Of a stretch of 59,328 nucleotides of DNA, positions 1 through 7,156 are shown one piece after another. The notes under the pieces were generated by a model, which did not search any database, was not told where the DNA came from, and saw only the letters and a program-made list of their open reading frames with translations. Origin of the DNA: Pseudomonas sp. C1C7 (lineage in GTDB: Bacteria > Pseudomonadota > Gammaproteobacteria > Pseudomonadales > Pseudomonadaceae); the NCBI RefSeq assembly GCF_013359595.1, contig NZ_JABFMP010000037.1, positions 1 through 59,328 of the forward strand, written 5' to 3'. Both the position numbers and the translations under genes were made by a program. Every line of letters begins with the position of its first letter. Position 1 is the first letter of the stretch.

Positions 1-1149
1 GATCGCCTCGGTTCACCGCCTGCGCAACCCGGGCAAGCATTATTCAAACTCCTCGCCGAGATCAAATGGTGGCTGCCGGTAGTTTCAACGCTTATCTCAA
101 TCTCACTACTCACCAAGTACCTCTGGGTAATCCATCACCCCGAGTTGATCCTGAGTTCGTTAGGGAACCCTTCGAACCTCGTCGCCTGGTTATTCTTCAG
201 CCTGCTGATACTCGCGTCGCTGCTGCTCATCGTATCGGTGCCGTCTTTGGTCTTCACGTTGAGCATGTCTGTATGCACCGTTGACAGAGAGCTGGAAAAG
301 AGGCTCGCCTTACGCTTTGGCCTCATCGTAGGCGGGGGCTACCTACTGCTATCGCTCAACCTGCTGGGGGCCCTCTTTGATCACACTATGGCCCCAGGCT
401 ACTTCTTCCCTATCGTCGTAGTAGCTGCCGCTTGTGCCTTGATTGTTCTGCTTCGCCGCGATGCGCCCCTGCACAACAAAGTACTGGAGCTGCCGCCTGG
501 TCCCCGCAAACCCTTGCATCGCAAACTCTATTACACAGCCCTCGTTGGCTGGCTAGGTACGCTGCTAGCGTTTACTTCGGTGAGTGGAGTCATGCCCGCC
601 CAGCTAGCCATCATGACGTGGCGAGGCGGAGAGAGCGACGAAGAGGCATTCGGGGGTATCGCTCTCTGCTTATTGATAATGTGCCTCTACCTAGCGCCAG
701 TCCTCGTCTTTTATTTGACAAACGGCAATGCGATACAGCGCACCGGCCGAGCCGCACTAGTGCTGCTCGGGTGCATCTTCGTCAACGCCATGCTGTTGCC
801 GGCCCTCTTGGACCTGTGGGTCTATTCCGCCGCCAATCTGATCAAAATCAGGGACAATATCGAGCTTAGCTATGTGTTGAATGAAAAGGATTATCCGAAG
901 GAGGTATTCAGTAGCGCCCCGTGGCAACTGGAGAGCTACGAGGGGCCGAATGGTTTGTACAGCGTCAGGGCGTTTCGTCAGTTCCGCTTCGGCGATACGT
1001 TATTGATCTGTCCCGCTAGCTACCGAAATATCGCTTTGAAAGAGATCGACAGCTACGCACATCGCTGTATTGCGTTGTCCGAGGCCAAGGTGCATGTAGC
1101 CGCTCCTGTATTAAGTAAGGATGCCGCGACGGTAGCCAAGCCGAATTGA
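1..1149 (+). CDS. Multi-pass membrane protein of unknown function (5' end outside window)
   Basis: The reading frame is open from base 1, so the gene starts before the window; a TTG at 145 is the first internal start but the residues before it (around 66-130) already form a hydrophobic segment. I count about six or seven membrane-spanning stretches, followed after residue ~235 (counted from 145) by a soluble, probably periplasmic tail with two cysteines (in CPAS and HRCI). I do not recognise the family. Base composition is less GC-rich than the pel genes, and the next 2 kb is repeat-rich accessory DNA. Small multi-pass proteins of this shape are often immunity proteins for membrane-targeting toxins, but no toxin gene is visible here, so that is only a suggestion. 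Confidence 0.75.
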   Translation, partial: DRLGSPPAQPGQALFKLLAEIKWWLPVVSTLISISLLTKYLWVIHHPELILSSLGNPSNLVAWLFFSLLILASLLLIVSVPSLVFTLSMSVCTVDRELEKRLALRFGLIVGGGYLLLSLNLLGALFDHTMAPGYFFPIVVVAAACALIVLLRRDAPLHNKVLELPPGPRKPLHRKLYYTALVGWLGTLLAFTSVSGVMPAQLAIMTWRGGESDEEAFGGIALCLLIMCLYLAPVLVFYLTNGNAIQRTGRAALVLLGCIFVNAMLLPALLDLWVYSAANLIKIRDNIELSYVLNEKDYPKEVFSSAPWQLESYEGPNGLYSVRAFRQFRFGDTLLICPASYRNIALKEIDSYAHRCIALSEAKVHVAAPVLSKDAATVAKPN

Positions 1150-1578
1150 TCCTGCCCCCATGCCTACTCACGTTCCGGTGTTGATTGAATACCGGAACGC
1201 AAAATATAAATCTATCCCCTTTTATCGCGCTTACTTGATAGAGTTGGCCACGATTCGTTTTTGGGGCAGACCTCAAAATGCACCGTCCATGGGAATCCAG
1301 ACCACGCAGCGTTCCAAATGGTATTCCAAGCAAGCTCACCAAAAAATTATTTACGCGCCAAAACAGATAGATACCGACTGGTTTCAGATTACCCCGGCCC
1401 ACCAAATGATCAAAAAAAGACGTCCACGGACGTCTTTTTTTGTGCCAGAGGTTTGGCAAATACAAGGATTAGCGCCCATTGAGGGCTGTTGGTATCTCAC
1501 GGAAGAGCGACAACCGGCCTTCCCGATTCCGGCCGTTAGCAGACGAAATCGAACGTCCGGGATATCCCCCTGCCCTGC
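1150..1578. other. Non-coding AT-richer spacer
   Basis: No supported gene. The stretch contains the copy-0 terminator and otherwise AT-rich sequence. The open frames here run across the terminator and show no recognisable protein. Confidence 0.55.
1412..1441. terminator. GACGTC hairpin terminator, copy 0
   Basis: A run of A, then GACGTC, a CACG loop, GACGTC and a run of T. The A and T runs extend the stem, so it can work in both directions. The same hairpin closes both DUF3077-like units downstream. Here it stands alone, about 260 bp after the membrane-protein gene, as if left over from another copy of the module. Confidence 0.8.
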
Positions 1579-1748
1579 ACCGATGGGCCGCATCGCGTTG
1601 TTTAAAAACCGCCGTTTAACCGATCCCACAAATCTTTCCTGAAAGCTACAGCACCTTGCGCCCTTGCCTACGGGTACGTGAGAATCCGCCGGCTTGTGCG
1701 CTTTTCAGACGGGTTCTATCGTTTTCCGGTCGCTGCGAAGTAGCGATC

Positions 1749-1948
1749 GGGTTTGGTAGCCCGGCTGACTTTTGTGCATAGCATCACCTGATCCAGGCAC
1801 TTGCTTGTGTCTTTAATGGTGGCCATGCGCAGGGCGCTTTCGAGCGCGCCGGGTTTCCAAGTCACCGGTCTACCAACCCGCGTATGGCTGCCACCCTCGT
1901 TTGGTAGCGAGAGTGATGGCTCCTCGTTTCTGATTTGGAGTTTCACCT
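1749..1948 (+). promoter_or_regulatory. Structured leader of DUF3077-like gene, unit A
   Basis: Possible pairings read from the sequence: helix A, 1749-1764 with 1865-1879 (10 bp with one bulge, one mismatch, then 4 bp); helix B, 1818-1829 with 1881-1895 (12 bp with a 3-nt bulge); hairpin D, 1834-1847 (GCGCT, TTCG loop, AGCGC); helix C, 1870-1876 with 1901-1907. A and B interleave, and C competes with A for the same CTACCAA, so these are a pseudoknot or alternative states. The element ends about 40 nt before the start codon, which has a TTGGAG ribosome site. A structured 5' UTR or a DNA-level element are both possible. Confidence 0.5.
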
Positions 1949-2278
1949 ATGCCCAAGCCAACACCGAACCCGCCAAACACCGATACATCCTCTTCGCACG
2001 AAGATCCCCGTCTGACGACCATCGGCCTCACATCCTTTCATTACTGCCACAATCAACCGCTGTTCCGGGTCAACCGCGGCGTGCCCCTCGCAGATGCCTT
2101 GGAGCAAGCGTCGGATTTGCTCTACCTGGTCAAGTCATTGACCGTCGATGCCGCTTACTCCAAGGGCAGCGACCGTCACGCCTGGGCGGCACATCATTTG
2201 ACGTCGATGAGCAAGGTAGTGGTCGATGATGTGCAGAAGGTGCTCAGCAGATGGCCACCGATGAAAGCTGGCGGCTAA
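1949..2278 (+). CDS. DUF3077-like small protein, copy 1
   Basis: 109 residues, soluble, starting with a proline-rich MPKPTPNPP segment, followed by a predicted strand with QPLFRVNRGVPLADALEQAS and helices ending in MSKVVVDDVQKVL. This pattern (PLF-V--G---DAL--AS, then a late AKA/SKVVVDDV helix) matches my memory of the DUF3077 family of small Pseudomonas proteins, whose function is unknown. ATG is preceded by TTGGAG eight bases upstream. It is the first of two paralogues in the duplication and is followed 17 bp later by a strong terminator, so it is probably a single-gene transcript. Confidence 0.75.
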   Translation: MPKPTPNPPNTDTSSSHEDPRLTTIGLTSFHYCHNQPLFRVNRGVPLADALEQASDLLYLVKSLTVDAAYSKGSDRHAWAAHHLTSMSKVVVDDVQKVLSRWPPMKAGG

Positions 2279-2515
2279 CAGTCAAACGCGACACAAAAAA
2301 GACGTCCCCTCGGACGTCTTTTTTTGTCCTGAAATTCGGGTACCGATGGGCCGCATCGCGTTGTTTAAAAACCGCCGTTTAACCGATCCCACAAATCTTT
2401 CCTGAAAGCTACAACACCTTGCGTCGCTGCCTACAGGTACGTGAGAATCCGCCGACTTGAGCGTTTTTGGGGTGGGTTTTATCGTTTTCCGGTCGCTGAC
2501 CAAAACAGTGATCGG
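2279..2515. other. Spacer between modules
   Basis: Holds the unit A terminator and the conserved first part of unit B (from 2342). I see no gene in it. The 5' portion shared with 1579-1745 could carry the promoter, but I cannot point to a convincing -10/-35 pair. Confidence 0.5.
2295..2325. terminator. GACGTCC hairpin terminator, unit A
   Basis: AAAAAAGACGTCC, a four-base loop, then GGACGTC and seven or more T. It sits directly after the first DUF3077-like gene and is the counterpart of 1412-1441 and 3064-3088. Confidence 0.85.
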
Positions 2516-2716
2516 GGTTTGGTAGACCCTCCGCATCGACGCATAGCGTCACCGTTGTTCAACCCTCTTGCGGGTTGCGTTTTATGGTGGCCATGCGCAG
2601 GGCTCCTCCGGGGGCGCCGGTTCCGATGCCCGGTCTACCAACCTTCGTATGGCCGCCACCTTCCGTTTGGTAGCGAGTGGGTGATAGCCCCTTCGAATCG
2701 CATCGGAGTTCCATCT
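2516..2716 (+). promoter_or_regulatory. Structured leader of DUF3077-like gene, unit B
   Basis: Counterpart of the unit A leader. Helix A: 2516-2528 with 2632-2643 (12 bp with one bulged T). Helix B: 2586-2597 with 2646-2660. Hairpin D: 2602-2615, now GCTCC, TCCG loop, GGGGC: two pairs changed relative to unit A (G-C to U-G, U-A to C-G) yet still pair. The competing TTTGGTAG of helix C is at 2666-2673. The sequence between the helix arms is poorly conserved, so the arms are what has been kept. A CGGAG ribosome site follows. Confidence 0.5.
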
Positions 2717-3046
2717 ATGCCCAAGCCAACGCCGAACCCACCAAATACCGATACCTCCTCTTCGTACGAAGATCTTCGCCTGACGACCATCGGCCTCACG
2801 TCCTTTCACTACTGCAACAATCAACCGCTGTTCAGGGTCAACCGCGGCGTGTCCCTCGCAGATGCCTTGGAGCAAGCGTCGGATTTGCTCTACCTGGTCA
2901 AGTCATTGACCGTCGATGCCGCTTACTCCAAGGGCAACGACCGCCACGCATGGGCAGCCCATCATGTAGTGTCGATGAGCAAGGCAGTGGTCGATGATGT
3001 GCAGAAGGTGCTCAGCAGATGGCCACCGATGAACACCGACGGCTAG
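2717..3046 (+). CDS. DUF3077-like small protein, copy 2
   Basis: 109 residues, colinear with copy 1, with about a dozen substitutions scattered over the length and the core FRVNRG-LADALEQAS block kept. Conservation of the protein in a duplicate whose leader has drifted suggests both copies are expressed and selected. Function unknown. ATG follows CGGAG. The unit B terminator lies 17 bp after the stop. Confidence 0.75.
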   Translation: MPKPTPNPPNTDTSSSYEDLRLTTIGLTSFHYCNNQPLFRVNRGVSLADALEQASDLLYLVKSLTVDAAYSKGNDRHAWAAHHVVSMSKAVVDDVQKVLSRWPPMNTDG

Positions 3047-3063
3047 CAGTCGCACGCGACATC

Positions 3064-3088
3064 AAAAAAGACGTCCACGGACGTCTTT
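3064..3088. terminator. GACGTC hairpin terminator, unit B
   Basis: AAAAAAGACGTCC-ACGGACGTC followed by TTTT. This is the right-hand edge of the duplicated module, because the next bases already belong to the HxlR remnant. Confidence 0.75.
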
Positions 3089-3228
3089 TCCTGCTCACGC
3101 CGCTTGGGGAAAGTTTGCGACCGATTCTGAATGCGCTGATCGAATGGGGCACACATCACGCCACGGAGCTGGACGAGGTTCATCGGCTGCTGCCCTGCGA
3201 AGCCGTCGTTCGGGATCGCCGTAACTGA
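3088..3228 (+). pseudogene. 3' remnant of an HxlR-type transcriptional regulator
   Basis: Translation gives about 46 residues beginning FLLTPLGESLRPILNALIEW and ending at a TGA at 3226. The pattern LT-LG-SL-P-L--L-EW is the C-terminal wing and last helix of HxlR-family winged-helix proteins, which are normally 100-150 residues long. The DNA-binding N-terminal two thirds are absent, replaced by the module terminator, so the gene is not functional. It marks the point at which the module arrived or a deletion ended. The Arg-rich tail after the helix may have drifted. Confidence 0.65.
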
Positions 3229-3239
3229 CGCCCTAAACC

Positions 3240-3275
3240 CTGTAGGAGCGAGCTTGCTCGCTCCTACAGTTTTTT
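3240..3275 (+). terminator. REP-type hairpin with T tract
   Basis: 14-bp perfect stem CTGTAGGAGCGAGC with a two-base loop, followed by six T on the plus strand. The stem is a common pseudomonad REP sequence. It would end plus-strand transcripts from the HxlR remnant side. On the minus strand it lies just past pelG but has no T tract there. Confidence 0.6.
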
Positions 3276-3284
3276 CGGGATCAA

Positions 3285-4655
3285 TCAGCGCGACAGCATG
3301 AAGGTGTCGTACTCCAGGTCTTCCAGCGCCGTGGACAACCGGTGCAGCCCCAGCAACACGCAGATCAGCAACGACAAGGTGAAGCCATAGCCGAAGAAGC
3401 TCGGGCCCAGGTGCATGCTGAGCAGCGTCAGGGTGGCGTTCAACACCGCAAACAGCACGCATAACTCCAGCACCACTTTGCGCTTGTCCAGGTAGAAGAA
3501 CACGTTGAGCAGCGCCATGAACACCACCTGGATGCTCACACCGATCAGGTCGATGTAGAACAGCGGCAGGTAGTAACTGGAGATCCCCAGCCACTCCAGC
3601 AGACGTGGTGCGAACAGATACAACAGCACCACGGTCAGCCCTTGTACTTTGCAGATTTCCAGCAGGCCCTGGCGGATCGACAGGGTCATCTCGGTTTTCA
3701 GCGAGTTGATGTGCTGCAGGGTTTCACCTTCGCGGATCGCCCGGAACAGACGGTCGTACCACTCGGCGAAATCGGTCTCGATGCGCACCAGGAACACCGC
3801 CATGCCGGGAATGATCGCCAGGTACGCGAGGAAGATAGGCAAGTCATACAGGATCGATGCACGCAGCGGACCGATGACGTTGTTCGAGGTGCCTGGGTTG
3901 AACCAGAACAGGAACTTGTCGATCCAGATGCCGAAGTTGTAGAAAAACCCGGTCACCAGCAGGCTCATGAACACCTGACGACGCTGGAGGAAGTCGAAGG
4001 CGATCAGCTTCTCGGCGCGGTACTCACGCAGGATGTCGTAGAGAAACAGGAACAGCAGCGAGCTGTGCCCGATCAGCAAAGCCAGCAACAGCCCCGGGAT
4101 CTGCAGGAACGCCAGTTGCCAGGCACTGATCACCATCAGCGTATAGCCCACCAGCATGGTCAGCAGAATGCGGTTATAGGCCTTCATCCCCGACAGGAAG
4201 ATGATCACCATCCACAGGTTGCACAGCACCACGAAGTTCGCCAGCACCAGCAAGCGATAGATCAACGGCTGATCGAACAGCGTGCTCAGGATGACGATAC
4301 CCAGCACGCCAGCGCTGATGGTGACCATCAGCAACACGCCCAACAGGTTGGGCAGGATCTGCTCGTACTTGTGTTCGAACAGGCGGTCGGAAACGAAGCG
4401 GGTGAAGAACAGCTGCAGGCCGCCGGTGAGAATCAGCGAGGTGGCCATCAGGTAGGTCACCGTCACCAGGAACTGACCCACCAGCGTATTGGGGATTACC
4501 AGCCCCAGACTGATGATACCCACCAGCATCACGCTGATGATCGACAGCACCCAGGGACCGGAGCTGATCAGCCCGGCGTACACATAAGCGTGCAAGGTCG
4601 CGGTGTAGGAATCGCGCGACAGGATCTTGCGGAGTTCGAAGCCAATCCCGGCCAT
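3285..4655 (-). CDS. pelG: PelG, inner-membrane Pel polysaccharide transport protein
   Basis: 456 residues with about twelve hydrophobic segments, starting MAGIGFELRKILSRDSYTAT, which is characteristic of PelG. PelG belongs to the polysaccharide-transporter side of the MOP superfamily and is thought to move the growing Pel chain across the inner membrane with PelD, PelE and the glycosyltransferase PelF. It is the last gene of the operon. Its ATG follows the pelF stop directly (4656), so translation is coupled. Length matches the P. aeruginosa protein. Confidence 0.95.
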   Translation of the reverse strand: MAGIGFELRKILSRDSYTATLHAYVYAGLISSGPWVLSIISVMLVGIISLGLVIPNTLVGQFLVTVTYLMATSLILTGGLQLFFTRFVSDRLFEHKYEQILPNLLGVLLMVTISAGVLGIVILSTLFDQPLIYRLLVLANFVVLCNLWMVIIFLSGMKAYNRILLTMLVGYTLMVISAWQLAFLQIPGLLLALLIGHSSLLFLFLYDILREYRAEKLIAFDFLQRRQVFMSLLVTGFFYNFGIWIDKFLFWFNPGTSNNVIGPLRASILYDLPIFLAYLAIIPGMAVFLVRIETDFAEWYDRLFRAIREGETLQHINSLKTEMTLSIRQGLLEICKVQGLTVVLLYLFAPRLLEWLGISSYYLPLFYIDLIGVSIQVVFMALLNVFFYLDKRKVVLELCVLFAVLNATLTLLSMHLGPSFFGYGFTLSLLICVLLGLHRLSTALEDLEYDTFMLSR

Positions 4656-6170
4656 TTAACTGTTCTCCATGGCGGCTTGATACAAATCGCGGTAGCGCTG
4701 CAGCATCAAGGCTTCGGTGTAGTAACGGGTGACCCGTTGCAGGCCGCTGGCCTGAGCGGCTTCCCAGCGTTGCGGGTTGCGCAGCAGTTCGAGGATGGCG
4801 GTACTGGTGGCTTGCGGATCGGCGATCGCCACGACCTTGCCGGCCAGGCCCAGGTCACGGTCTTCGGCGCTGCCGCCTTCGATCAGCTCGCGGCACGAGC
4901 CCACGTCGCTGCTGACCACCGGCGTACCGGCGGCCCAGGCTTCGAGGATCACCAACGGTTGCGCCTCGCTGATCGAGGTCAGCACCATCAGCCCCAGTTG
5001 CGGCAGGATTTCCTGAATGCGCTGGAAGCCAAGGAAATGCACCTTGCCCTCCAGCCCCAGGCTGGCCATCAGGCTGCGGCACTCGCTGACGTACTCTGGG
5101 TCTTCCTCTTCCGGACCGACAATCCAGCCTTCGGCATCGGGCATGGCGCTGATCACACCGCGCATGGCCCGCAGGAAGGTTTTCACGTCCTTGATCGGCA
5201 CCACGCGCCCGATCAGCCCGACCACCGGTGCAATCCCCGGTTTGCGGGATTCGAGCGCCGCGGTCCACTGCGGCAGGTTGATGCCGTTAGGGATGACCCG
5301 CGTGCGAACCGGATCGGCGCCGTCCTTGATCTGTCGCTGACGGTTACCGTCATAGAGGGAAATGATGCTGTCGGCGCTGTTGTAGGTCAGCTGACCGATA
5401 CGCTCGAAGAAGCGCACCCACAAGGTACGGATGTAACCGGAGCCTGAATCGAGGCTGCGATTCAGCGCCTCGCCGGAGCTCTCGGCGATCCAGCTGGCCT
5501 GTGCCAGGTCGATCTTGCGCTCCTTGGTGTAGATACCGTGCTCGCTCAGCAGATAGGTGCACTTCCAACGCTGCTTGAGGATGCAGCCCAGGAGCCCTGC
5601 GTAACCGGTGGAAATCGAATGCAGCACCCGCGCCCGCGGCATCTTGCGTGACGCTTCGGCGAGCATCAGCATCGGCGACTGCATCGAGCGCAGGGTCCAG
5701 AAATAGTTGATGAACGACGGGTCCGCGCAGTGCAGGCGATAGCCTTCGCTCAACGCTTCCCAACTGGCGCGGCTGCGCAGCACGTCGTCCAGGGTCATGC
5801 GGCCTTGAGCGATGCAGTCGAGCATTCTTTCACCCAGGGCCGGCTCCGGCGCGTCCGGGTGATGCAGGAAGCGATACAGGTCCTGCTGTTGCTGCAGATC
5901 GGCTTCCCGTGGGTTACCCAGATTAGCGGGCGAATGGGTCGCATCCTCGAGAAAGACTTCTTCGATGTGCAGCACGTTCGACGGCACTTCATAGCGACGC
6001 TCGCCATAGGCCACGCGTTGCCCGCCGATGAACATCACCGAGAAGGTCAATTCCGGCAGGCCCAGGATCATCTGGTGAATCCAGCTCGACACACCGCCAC
6101 GCACGTAAGGCCAGGTGCCTTCGAGCAGCAGGCAGATGTCGGCCATCGGCGCCTCTTCCTTTTGACTCAT
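4656..6170 (-). CDS. pelF: PelF, GT4 glycosyltransferase for Pel
   Basis: 504 residues, GT-B fold family GT4. Visible landmarks: N-terminal ADICLLLEGTWPYVRGGVSS glycine-rich loop; nucleotide-binding Arg322 and Lys327 in GLIGRVVPIKD; the EX7E motif Glu402/Glu410 in SEAQPLVILEAW. These correspond to the residues shown to matter in the P. aeruginosa enzyme (R325, K330, E405, E413). It is cytosolic and uses UDP-sugar to build the Pel chain. The gene overlaps pelE by 4 bp (ATGA). An internal ATG at residue 9 is an alternative start. Confidence 0.95.
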   Translation of the reverse strand: MSQKEEAPMADICLLLEGTWPYVRGGVSSWIHQMILGLPELTFSVMFIGGQRVAYGERRYEVPSNVLHIEEVFLEDATHSPANLGNPREADLQQQQDLYRFLHHPDAPEPALGERMLDCIAQGRMTLDDVLRSRASWEALSEGYRLHCADPSFINYFWTLRSMQSPMLMLAEASRKMPRARVLHSISTGYAGLLGCILKQRWKCTYLLSEHGIYTKERKIDLAQASWIAESSGEALNRSLDSGSGYIRTLWVRFFERIGQLTYNSADSIISLYDGNRQRQIKDGADPVRTRVIPNGINLPQWTAALESRKPGIAPVVGLIGRVVPIKDVKTFLRAMRGVISAMPDAEGWIVGPEEEDPEYVSECRSLMASLGLEGKVHFLGFQRIQEILPQLGLMVLTSISEAQPLVILEAWAAGTPVVSSDVGSCRELIEGGSAEDRDLGLAGKVVAIADPQATSTAILELLRNPQRWEAAQASGLQRVTRYYTEALMLQRYRDLYQAAMENS

Positions 6171-7156
6171 GTCCAGCTCCTCACCAGATCAGCGAAGGGA
6201 GGTCGCTGACGGGTTTTTTCGGGAAGGCTGGCCAGCAACCCCGGGATTTCATGGTAATGACCGGATTCGAAGGCAAGCTCGGCGTGGAACGGCAGAATCT
6301 GCGCCGCGTCCATGCCGTCTTCCTGGGCCTTGGTCAGCAGCACTTCAGCGCGTTGAACATCGCCGCGCTCCAGAGCGATACGCCCGGCCAGCAGGAACAG
6401 CTCACCGCCCTCGCCCGCTTTCAAACCTTCTTCGGCATGCTCGTTGGCCTGATTGAGCACGTGCTCCAGCACGCTGCCCTGCGCCAGGCCCAGATAAGCC
6501 AGTTCCCAGTACCAGCGCGCCAGGGTGCCGTGCAACTTGCCGGCGGCCTTGGTGGTAGCGCCATTGAGTTGGCCGAGGGCAATCTGGATGCGCAGGTTGA
6601 TGTCGCTTTCCTGCTTGTCGAGCATCGAGTAGGCGAGCAGTCGTACGTCGTCGCTCGGGTCGCCCAGCGCCAGCTTGAGGATCGGCACCGCTTCCTTGCC
6701 GGGCATGCGCTTGGTGGCCAGCAATGCGGCCAGGCGCTGATCCGGATCGGGGGCATGGCGCAGCACGTCCTGCAAACCGCCATCGGCGAAGATCGGCGAG
6801 CGGGTTTGCAGTTGCGCCCGATAAGGCAGGTCCGGAATGCCGACCGATTGCCACGCCTGCTTGTCGCGTTTACGCGGCAGGTACAGCGCCGGGAAGATCG
6901 CCGCGACCACACCCACGGTACCCAGAACCGGCACGAAGAACGCCAGGCTGAAAATGAACAGCGGACTCCACGGCAGCGGCGAACGGTAACGCGCCGGCAA
7001 CAGCAGCCAGACCGCCGCGCACAGCATCACGCACGCCAGACCATGGCTGAGGGTGAACACCCACAACTGATGCACATCGGGCATGCCGGACCACAGGGTG
7101 GTCCAACTGCCCGCCTCTAACAACAGGGCTCCGCTAAACAGCCACTTGCTGATCAT
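6167..7156 (-). CDS. pelE: PelE, inner-membrane TPR protein of the Pel synthase
   Basis: 329 residues. Two hydrophobic segments in the first ~100 residues (around 3-50 and 55-95) are followed by a helical TPR-like cytoplasmic part (repeated A-L--L pairs from about 130 to 320). PelE forms the inner-membrane complex with PelD and PelG and is needed for Pel export. It starts 23 bp inside the end of pelD and its stop overlaps pelF, so the cluster is translated as one coupled unit. Confidence 0.9.
   Translation of the reverse strand: MISKWLFSGALLLEAGSWTTLWSGMPDVHQLWVFTLSHGLACVMLCAAVWLLLPARYRSPLPWSPLFIFSLAFFVPVLGTVGVVAAIFPALYLPRKRDKQAWQSVGIPDLPYRAQLQTRSPIFADGGLQDVLRHAPDPDQRLAALLATKRMPGKEAVPILKLALGDPSDDVRLLAYSMLDKQESDINLRIQIALGQLNGATTKAAGKLHGTLARWYWELAYLGLAQGSVLEHVLNQANEHAEEGLKAGEGGELFLLAGRIALERGDVQRAEVLLTKAQEDGMDAAQILPFHAELAFESGHYHEIPGLLASLPEKTRQRPPFADLVRSWT

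Larger units (their letters stand above)
1579..3088 (+). repeat. Tandem duplication of a leader-gene-terminator module
   Basis: Unit A (about 1579-2325) and unit B (about 2342-3088) align over their length with an offset of 763 bp at the left end and 768 bp at the ORF start. Both begin with ACCGATGGGCCGCATCGCG, share the following GTTTAAAAACCGCCGTTTAACC stretch only in parts, carry the same leader inverted repeats, one 109-codon gene each, and end in the same terminator. The leaders have diverged more than the genes. No transposase or obvious target-site duplication is present. Confidence 0.85.

Noticed and set aside
1160..1642. 160-codon frame
   Set aside because: It reads straight through the bidirectional GACGTC terminator and has no protein-like character.
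1579..3088. Integron cassette array
   Set aside because: The unit layout (one gene plus a palindrome) resembles cassettes, but the palindromes are terminators with A/T tracts, no paired attC core sites are seen and there is no integrase.
3642..5447. 601-codon frame opposite pelG and pelF
   Set aside because: Gln/His/Arg-rich composition typical of an antisense shadow. PelG and PelF residues are fully conserved on the other strand.
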